Positions 56,696 through 64,000 of a stretch of DNA of 64,000 nt are shown here, one piece after another; the stretch's first letter is position 1, and the number at the start of each line of letters is the position of its first letter. The stretch is from Paroedura picta (Eukaryota; Chordata; Lepidosauria; Squamata; Gekkonidae): assembly GCF_049243985.1 (NCBI RefSeq), contig NC_135379.1:30079001-30143000 (forward strand), written 5' to 3'. The notes beneath the pieces are model-generated. The model did no database searches and had not been told where the DNA came from. It saw only the letters and a program-made list of their open reading frames with translations. The position numbers were made by a program, and so were the translations under genes.

Positions 56696-58609
56696 TATTG
56701 AAAGAGTCCAAAAATGGTACTAGTATATTTTGTTGCAACCAATGAGAAAACATAACACATCACTGTAATTTTGGTAAGTGCAGAACTCACCTGCAAGGAT
56801 GGAAGTCAGTCTATGCCAAAGATGAGGCAGGATGGAATGTGAAGCTGGTGCTGAACAGATTGGTCAGAGGGGGCATGAAGTGGAACATGATGGCCCCACT
56901 GAGACATCTGGCCTTCAAGATCACCAGAACAGAGTTTGATATTCCTACCTTTTGATGAAACACATCCCATTCCCAGTTGTCCTAACTAAAATCACTTGTT
57001 TTCAGCAGAAGCCTGTTTGTGAGGCAGTTTATTCTTGGCAGACATTTCATCACAGGACACTTTGTCTAAGCCAGGCTGTAGTCAGCCTTTGTAAGGTTTT
57101 TGGGGAAATTTTTCTATGGGCTCTTGCAGTAAATTTTATAACAACTGGAGTTACAGGACTGTTTGCAAAGTTATTTTAATTTTATTTAGAATTTGGAGTT
57201 ATTTTAAAGAGTAGAGATGGTAGATTAGCATAGTGGTGGATATGTATTGATATCTCTCTGAAAGAAAAGTTTTGTTGCCACACCCAAATGGGAATACTTT
57301 CAGATCGGCTCTGAAATGGTATTGCCCACATTGCTACGTTTGGTGCCTGGTTATTGTGAGAAGCAAAGGCAGTTTAAGAGCTGAGATATTTTGCTGCTGT
57401 GGCCAATTCCACACCAGCTCAGACGCTAACAAATTAAAGCTTATATCTTCTATACTGTAATCTAGACCAGCTGGTAAAATTTCCCTCAGGCAATTACTGC
57501 AGCCAGGAATTGCAAGGGTGTCGGTATGTACTGGCTTTACTTCCTTTTCCATAGACACATTCACCCCCTCCTTTCTCTCTGACACATATACAAACACTCT
57601 GCTGTGGGCTAGACGCCCATATATCAGCTGTGCTCACCTGAAGATTTCCTCAGGAAATTATGTGGGTTGGAGAAGAGTATGTGGACTTTGTTTATACATC
57701 TTCCAGAACAGTTTTCTGCAAGAATACTAGTGTAACGTTCGACAGAGTTGAATATATGTCTGAAATCTTATGGAAAATTTTGTTTTCTTCCCTTTGGCTT
57801 CTTGGGGAAGTGCTATGGGAGGGCAAACCAAATCTACCAGAGGTCTAGAAAGGGATGGGCAACTATCCCTGCCACAGAGGGCCACCCTTGATGTGTGTTC
57901 AGAAGGGGTTTGCAGCACATGCCTACCTTTGAGAGAAGAAAGATGTGACTGTGAATAATTTCTATTATTGAATACTTTTACAGATATTCAAAGGTGATTT
58001 ATTAATTTTATTAAAGATATGTGTTCTGCCTTTGTACATTCAAGGTGCTCTGCGTACTTTCATAATGGCAACCACCAACAAATGTGAAATATAAGCATTA
58101 AAATATACAGCAAGTAAAAAAAAATATATTAAGGCACAAGCCCTAGAAATTTTTTTAAAAAATGATTCCAGACAGCAGTACCGTTTCCCAAAACATAAGA
58201 AAACATCAAGTTTAAAATTACTTTAAAGAACAGTGCAAGTTACAGATGTTTAAATGTTATTTTAGTTTGAACAGCCCCTCCTGCAGTCTGCAGATTCAGT
58301 TTGGCTATTTGGGGTTTATAAAACCTTCTGGCTGCTCCATGTACAGATTTTCCTGGATTCCCCCTGTGAAAAAGTGCTGTCTTTATCTCTAGATGTTTGA
58401 CCTACAACTTCTTGAGCACTGCTGTGCTCAAAACTAATCTAATTGCACTGTGTTACAGCAAGAGTGCAAAGGTTTTTATCAAAGTGTGAATGATCCATGG
58501 GGATTCAGGGTGCCACCTTTCAAGGGCTGCAATTCTTTCTCTAAGGGCGAGGACAGAGGGTGATGCAAAGAGAGAAAACCTCCCAGTGGCATGTCCTAAT
58601 ATGAGAGGT
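56696..58609. other. intergenic, probably old repeats, no gene
   Basis: A+T-rich sequence with possible but unassignable repeat remnants (for example 56790-56930 and 57960-58200). No family motif is firm enough to annotate. Confidence 0.4.
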
Positions 58610-58664
58610 TCTTTAGGAAGCTATACCTACTCTGATGTTGTTTAATATCTATATTAGTCCAGAG

Positions 58665-58734
58665 CAGGGGTAGTCAAACTATAGCTCTCCAGATGTCCAT
58701 GGACATCTGGAGGGCCACAGTTTGACTACCCCTG
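58665..58734. mobile_element. short palindromic hAT MITE, 8-bp target duplication
   Basis: 70 bp, almost wholly self-complementary: caggggtagtcaaactatag to agtttgactacccctg around ccatgg. Flanks gtccagag at 58657-58664 and 58735-58742. Same family as 41.06 kb with the centre lost. Confidence 0.9.
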
Positions 58735-59392
58735 GTCCAGAGTTTCAGGCTTGGATGTCATGAATATGCTCATGATACCCAGATATGCCTGTTGATGGGC
58801 GTTCATCTTTCTTCACCCCCAGATTCCTTGGCAAAATGCTTGGAGGCTGTGATGGACTGGCTCAAGTACAGTTGACTGGAGTTGAATCCAGCTAATACAG
58901 AGAACCTCTGGCTTGGTTGCCCTGCCCCAAGTGAATTGGTGCTACTCCTGGTTCTTGACAATGTCCAGTTAACAACCTTGTCAACTGTCACAGGCCTGAG
59001 TGTGATCCTAGATGCCTCATTCTTTATGGAGTTCCAGGTCACAAACATTGCCTGCCAGGCATTTTACCATTTTCACCAGGCATGTCAACTAGCACCTTAC
59101 CTGTCAGCATTCAACTTAGCCACAATGATCCACACAACAGACACCTCCCAGCTAGATTCTAACTCACTCTATGCAGGGCTGCCTTTGAAGATGCTCCATA
59201 AACTTCAACTGGTCCAAATGCAGCAGCATGAGTCCTAATTGGGATCCAATGGAGAGCATGTATACAATTAGTGCATTCCCAGCTGCATTGGCTCCAGATT
59301 AAAGACCAGATCAGTTCAAGTCTTGGTTATTCAAAGTCCTAAACAGTCTTGGTCTACCCATGGTACTGCCTCTCTCATTATGTCCCCTAGAG

Positions 59393-59768
59393 CAGTGGTC
59401 CCCAAACCTTTTATCACTGGGTACTGGTCAATGCGTGACAATTTTACTGAGGCCTGGGGGGGGGTAGTCTTTTGCCGATGGACATCGCTGTTGCCGCCTG
59501 AGCCCCTGCTCCACTTGCTTTCCTGCCAGTAACCCTGAGTACCCACCGCCCCCTGGGCGGCGCTGCCAGCAGCAGCTGTGTAGTGCCATGCCGAGGGGGA
59601 GCCCCAGCCATGGTAGCCGCTGGAGAGCAACAAAGATGAGCCGGTGGCAGAGTAGCAGGGCAGCCCCTGAGGCAGCAGCTGGGGTGAAGGACAAGGAGGA
59701 GCTGCGGCCCAGTACTGAGTCATCCATGGACTAGTACTGGTCCCCGGACCAGGGGTTGGGGACCACTG
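59393..59768. mobile_element. non-autonomous hAT element, 376 bp, 8-bp target duplication
   Basis: Starts cagtggtccccaaacctttt and ends ggttggggaccactg. Flanks ccctagag at 59385-59392 and 59769-59776 are identical. Sister of the 44.4-kb copy. Confidence 0.9.
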
Positions 59769-60226
59769 CCCTAGAGTAAAGTGACTGTAAAGTGACCAAA
59801 ATCTATTTAGGATCCCCAGCCCTAAAGAAATAAAACTGTTCTTTTCAGCCTAGGCCCCAGCCTGTGGAAAGCTCAGCCTAATAAAATCAGAGCTCTGCAG
59901 GACCTCAAATAGTTCCACAGGGCTTTCAAGACAGAGCTGCATGCCTATGGCTAAAGACTGAAGATTACATCTAAATTTCGTTGGCCTCCCTGACTGAACT
60001 CACCCATTTATAATGATCAAATATTGTATTTTATAACTTGTTTTCCCCCATTTCCTGGAAATAGGAGATGAACGGAGCAGATTGGTGACATTTATTTTAA
60101 AATAATTATACTTGTATTTTAAATTTTATATGATCTGTATTGTATTTTATTGTATTTTAACTTTTGTGAGCTGCCCTGAGTCTCCAGGGAAGGGCAGCAT
60201 CTTACTACAATAAATAAATAATAAAT

Positions 60227-61104
60227 GTTCAAAACCTGGCCTCAGTTCATATATATATATGAGCCTTCGGGGAGGGCGGTATATAAATCTAAATAAATAA
60301 ATAAAATAAATAAAATAAATATATCCATTTCTGGTTATCTGTCTAATTCCTTGCCTTTCTCTTTTGGTTTTTAGTCCTCAGGATTCCAGCAGTCTCTTTT
60401 GCTTCAAGGAGTATATGAAATCTTTTAAACCAGCGTCTATAGTTCTCAGCAGTCAATTTTGTAATCTCCAAATATCTGCTTGATTCAGCCATCCTTATCA
60501 CAGCAATTTGGAAAAGAACAATGGGAAAAATTTAATGCTCAAGAATGAGGATCAGCTAATCAAAGATTTAAGTTCTTTTAAAACATTTAGCTTAATTTAA
60601 GATTCTGATAAACTCTAAGCCCATAAAAACTGGGTTAAATGTAAAAAAAAATTGCCTTGGAAGCACAGAACCTTTATCTTCAATCCTCTATGTTTCTCAG
60701 TCAAGGGAGAAATGCTGTTCAAATAAATTATAAAAATGATCTACCTCCAATGGTAAGAGAAAGAAATCTTACTTCCAACAATCTCACATCTTATATGACA
60801 TATTTATGTAGGTACATTTAGCTTACTGTGAACAGATTAAGTTCAGAAAGGTTAACTTGCTACAGCTCCATGCCTAGGTAAGAGAGGGGAAAAGGGAGGT
60901 CACATATAAAACAAAACAAAAAGCAAGCACTGACTAAAGAGCCCAACTGCCAAGTGTACACAAGTGGGAGAATTCTTTTCAACCTTTCCCTCCCAGATCC
61001 TCTTGCATGCACAGTTACAAAAGCCTACATTTAGGGTTAAACACGTTAATATAGGGTGAGAAATCTGTCTCTAGAGCAAAATGTAGTTCAGTACATAACT
61101 AAAT
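60227..61104. other. LINE tail remnant and unique A+T-rich sequence
   Basis: A second LINE-type tail (gccttcggggagggcggtat, then (ATAAA)n) lies at 60264-60320. The rest holds nothing recognised. Confidence 0.5.
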
Positions 61105-61425
61105 ATAGAATCATAGAATCATAGAGTTGGAAGGGGCCATACAGGCCATCTAGTCCAACCCCCTGCTCAATGCAGGATCAGCCCAAAGCATCCCAAGGCA
61201 TCCAAGAAAAGTATGTATCCAACCTTTGCTTGAAGACTGCCAGTGAGGGGGAGCTCACCACCTCCTTAGGCAGCCTATTCCACTGCTGAACTACTCTGAC
61301 TGTGAATTTTTTGTCCTGATATCTAGCCTATATCGTTGTAGTTTAGACCCATTACTGCATGTCCTTTCCTCTGCAGCCAATGGGAACAGCATCCTGCCCT
61401 CCTCCAAATGACAACCTTATGGTTG
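61105..61425 (-). mobile_element. CR1 LINE 3' end, antisense
   Basis: On plus it begins with the complement of the CR1 tail (agaatcatagaatcatagag) followed by gttggaaggggccatacagg and ccatctagtccaaccccctg, the classic amniote CR1 3' region. 5'-truncated. Confidence 0.92.
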
Positions 61426-63185
61426 TTTTAAAAAAGAAAAATGAACCTTTTAAGTCAAGGAAGGGAAGTTAAGGGGAAGGCGAGATGTTAGAGTGGCCAA
61501 TTGGTGAAAGGAATGTTGGGCAAAATTTTTATGGCACTAAAGAGTTTCTTAGAGATGCTTTACAGGAAGGGAAATGATTGAGATGAACAGGAGCAAGTAA
61601 TCCAAGTGCAAACCATGTACACATTTATGCCAGTACAGTAAAACAATCATGTAAGTGCTCCTGTGTTTATTTATTACTTACCGTGATGCTTGGTGGACAC
61701 TTCCTAATAAAGAATTTGTATCAACCAGTATCTGGGCTGAGGAAATGTTGTAATTATTAATGAACATATCAGTTATCAGTAATGTTAAACTGTATATTTT
61801 CAGTAATGCAAATACTTGTATTTCTCATAAAGGCACTCTGTTGAGCTCTTGCTCTGAATGTTGGTATTTTGGCTTTTTAATTTGTAAAGATTGCTGCCCC
61901 GTGGGGATAATCACATAAGTCCACAGTAGAAAAGTCAGACAGAAGTCCACTGGCACATTCATTCCACCCAGAGCTTTGGTGAGTCATCAGAGTTCACTAA
62001 TTCAGAAGCTGGGGAGCCAATCATTTATTCCTTGGTGATGTTTCCTTCTTCCTACTTCTTCAAGGATAATTTTTCTTGGTGACTATGAAATAGTTAGGTG
62101 GTACCTAGGAGGACAAAAGTAGATTAAAGATAAATTACATGAAATTACTTTGGAAAGACGCAGTAGTAGGTAAATGATGTCTTTGGGCCTGCAGATTTCC
62201 ACTTATTGAATACTGTTGTGACAGGGCGACAAAGCTTGCCTTGGGCTCATGTAAGTTTAAAAAAATGCTAATACAAGATTTTGTTATCATTTTCTTAATT
62301 ATAAAAACTTGCCCCCTTTTCATACAACATTCCCTTAAAGTACCTTAAACAATAGACAAAGACAGTAAACATTAATGCAAATAACAACAACAACAACAAA
62401 ACAGAGTTCAATGCCAATAAAAATCTAGAGCAATTCATACAGCTCCAGTAACACAAAAAAACCTTTATTTATAACTGTTGTTATAATGTGATCTAGCAGT
62501 CTCTGACAGAGCCTGGGTACAAACTCATAATGGGGTTTGTTGTTGTTGTTGTTGTTAAATTGGGTATATCGCTTGTCATGAAATAAAGCTTCATTCCCAG
62601 GAATTTGTGTACACAATTTTCATCTTTGTGAGGTAAATGTTTAACTCACTCTTTAACATTCAAACTTTGACAAAATCATCTTCTGCAAATTATTTTAGTT
62701 TTCCCCCCTTCCCCATCTAGCATAAACTCAGTAACACGTGGAGGATTCAGTTGAATGTTAGCATGAGGTAGCCAGCAGATCAAAAGAGCTTTTCCAGAGG
62801 CACCAGGATTATAAATAATTAATGAATTCCCAGGGAACTTTCTGGAAACTGAAGACTTGGGATTTCCCATCAGGTGGTATGTGAGGAGTCTGATGAGCAT
62901 TAAAAAAAGAAAGAAATTTTTTTTTATCCTTTGTTGTAGAGTTAGTTTATCTGTTTGATTGGCGGTGAAACAAGAGAAGAGAACTTGAAGTTGATAGGGG
63001 AAGAAGATTTAGAATGGCAACATTTAAGGAGCATGAACTACTGGAATGAAAGAACCTGGGAAACAAGAGTCCCAAATGTGTTGTGTAACACCCATCTGGC
63101 AACTTCATTGCTTATTTTATTTTCCATTTCCTCAGTAATTGTTACATCACCGGCTGCTCTACATGTACTTTCCCTTTCTATAATC
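61426..63185. other. intergenic, nothing firm
   Basis: A+T-rich sequence with (CAA)n at 62382-62399 and (TTG)n at 62539-62557. No gene. Confidence 0.45.
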
Positions 63186-63540
63186 AATGACTGCAAATAT
63201 TCAGACTTCCATTCTGGCCATGGAGTGGAGACCACACTGGTCACCTTGTTGGATGATCTCCAGAGCCAGCTGGACAGGGGCAGTTTGGCTATCCTTGCAT
63301 TATTAGATCTTTTGGCTACGTTTGACATGGTTGACATGAGCTGTTAGTCTACCACCTTGCCAGGACTGGGATTTGGGGGACAGCCTTGCAGTGGCTGATC
63401 TCCTTTCTCCAGAACTGGACATAGAGGGTAGCGGTGAGGGAAGAGCTGTCTTGCCCCTATCAACTCCCTTGTGGAGTGCTGCAGGGGGGGGATACTCTCT
63501 CCCATGCTTTTTAACATCTATATGTGCCCTCTGGCACAGA
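63186..63540 (+). mobile_element. L2-type LINE fragment (reverse transcriptase)
   Basis: Reads FHSGHGVETTLVTLLDDLQS and GSLAILALLDLLATFDMVDM, the L2 palm region. Homologous to the 55.1-kb element and interrupted in several places. Confidence 0.8.
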
Positions 63541-63770
63541 CAAAAATAGAAAGTCTTGTGTCCAGAAAACAAGAAAAAAAAGTGTGACTTCAGCCCCTGT
63601 AGTGGGGCTGACAGATTTCAGTGGGTGTTATGTGGAGTAAAACTGGAGTGATGAAGTCATCTGCAGAATCCAGAAATTAGAACCAAGACCAGCTTGTTCA
63701 ACTGAGTGCATGCAAACACACTTACACACACACACACAGAGAACACTGCCAGAACAGGAGAAGAGTGACA

Positions 63771-64000
63771 AGTGGTATTCCCCAGGAAGCCGTCCTGGGG
63801 CCTGTGTTGTTCAACATATTTATAGATTATTTGGATGAGGGATTTGAGGGGGTACTTATTACATTTGCAGACGATACTAAACTGGGAGGGTAGCAAACAC
63901 AACAGAAGACAGAATCAGAATACAGGATGATCTTGATAGGCTCGAGAAGTGGGCTAAACTGAATAAAATGAAATTCAATAGGGACAAATGTAAAGTTCTG
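63771..64000 (+). mobile_element. CR1 LINE fragment, runs off the window
   Basis: Reads [20 protein letters not shown], then [16 protein letters not shown], with the FADD catalytic motif of CR1 reverse transcriptase. Interrupted by stops. The end lies beyond the window. Confidence 0.88.

Larger units (their letters stand above)
58610..60226 (+). mobile_element. L2-type LINE, decayed, with two hAT insertions
   Basis: Readable pieces: SLAKCLEAVMDWLKYS near 58830-58876, CPAPSELVLLLVLDNVQLTT, VTGLSVILDASFFMEFQVTN, CQAFYHFHQ and LQMLHKLQL-like text, followed by the 3' end tgtgagctgccctgagtctc and (ATAAATAA)n at 60211-60228. Interrupted at 58665-58734 and 59393-59768. Confidence 0.8.

Overview
The window is from a squamate reptile, most likely a lizard (a snake cannot be excluded). 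It covers the posterior (5') end of the HoxA cluster. Two Hox genes are certain and both lie on the minus strand. HOXA11 has exon 2 at 208-440 and exon 1 at 2191-2947. HOXA13 has exon 2 at 19974-20218 and exon 1 at 21317-22061. Each reads as an intact two-exon gene predicting 329 residues with a complete homeodomain. The paralogue call comes from the proteins: HOXA13 ends [10 protein letters not shown] and HOXA11 ends [11 protein letters not shown]. The squamate call comes from the repeats: tRNA-derived SINEs with a Bov-B-type 3' tail (Sauria-SINE-like), two other reptile SINE classes, L2 and CR1 LINEs, and small hAT MITEs.

Layout. 1-3.2 kb: HOXA11, whose intron carries a cluster of AbdB/HOX13-type sites next to exon 1. 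3.2-18.8 kb: the HOXA11-HOXA13 spacer, with a CpG island at about 11.25-12.4 kb, an L2 3' end at 7.9-8.3 kb, three SINEs at 13.8-16.4 kb and two candidate CTCF motifs. 18.8-22.35 kb: HOXA13 with its 3' UTR, a 1.1-kb intron, a CpG-rich first exon and a promoter with CCAAT, E-box and octamer-like elements. 22.35-40.8 kb: a repeat-poor flank on the EVX1 side of HOXA13, where mammals have the lncRNA HOTTIP. It includes a second orphan CpG island at 37.86-39.45 kb. 40.8-64 kb: repeat-dense DNA (SINEs, L2, CR1, hAT MITEs, long microsatellites) with short unique islands, notably 52.95-53.5 kb. EVX1, the next expected gene, is not in the window.

How it fits together: HOXA13 and HOXA11 are transcribed in the same direction and pattern the distal and middle limb and the urogenital tract. 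In tetrapods HOX13 proteins act on the HOXA11 intron to favour antisense transcription and keep HOXA11 out of the autopod, and the motif cluster at 2041-2165 is a candidate for that switch. Candidate CTCF motifs (plus strand at 6.05 and 18.3 kb, minus strand at 36.3 kb) are placed so that they could bracket HOXA13. All regulatory calls rest on motif reading only. No wholly new gene system is evident. The points of most interest are repeat entry into the posterior cluster, lineage-specific Ala/Ser tracts, orphan CpG islands and SINE-borne CTCF-like motifs.
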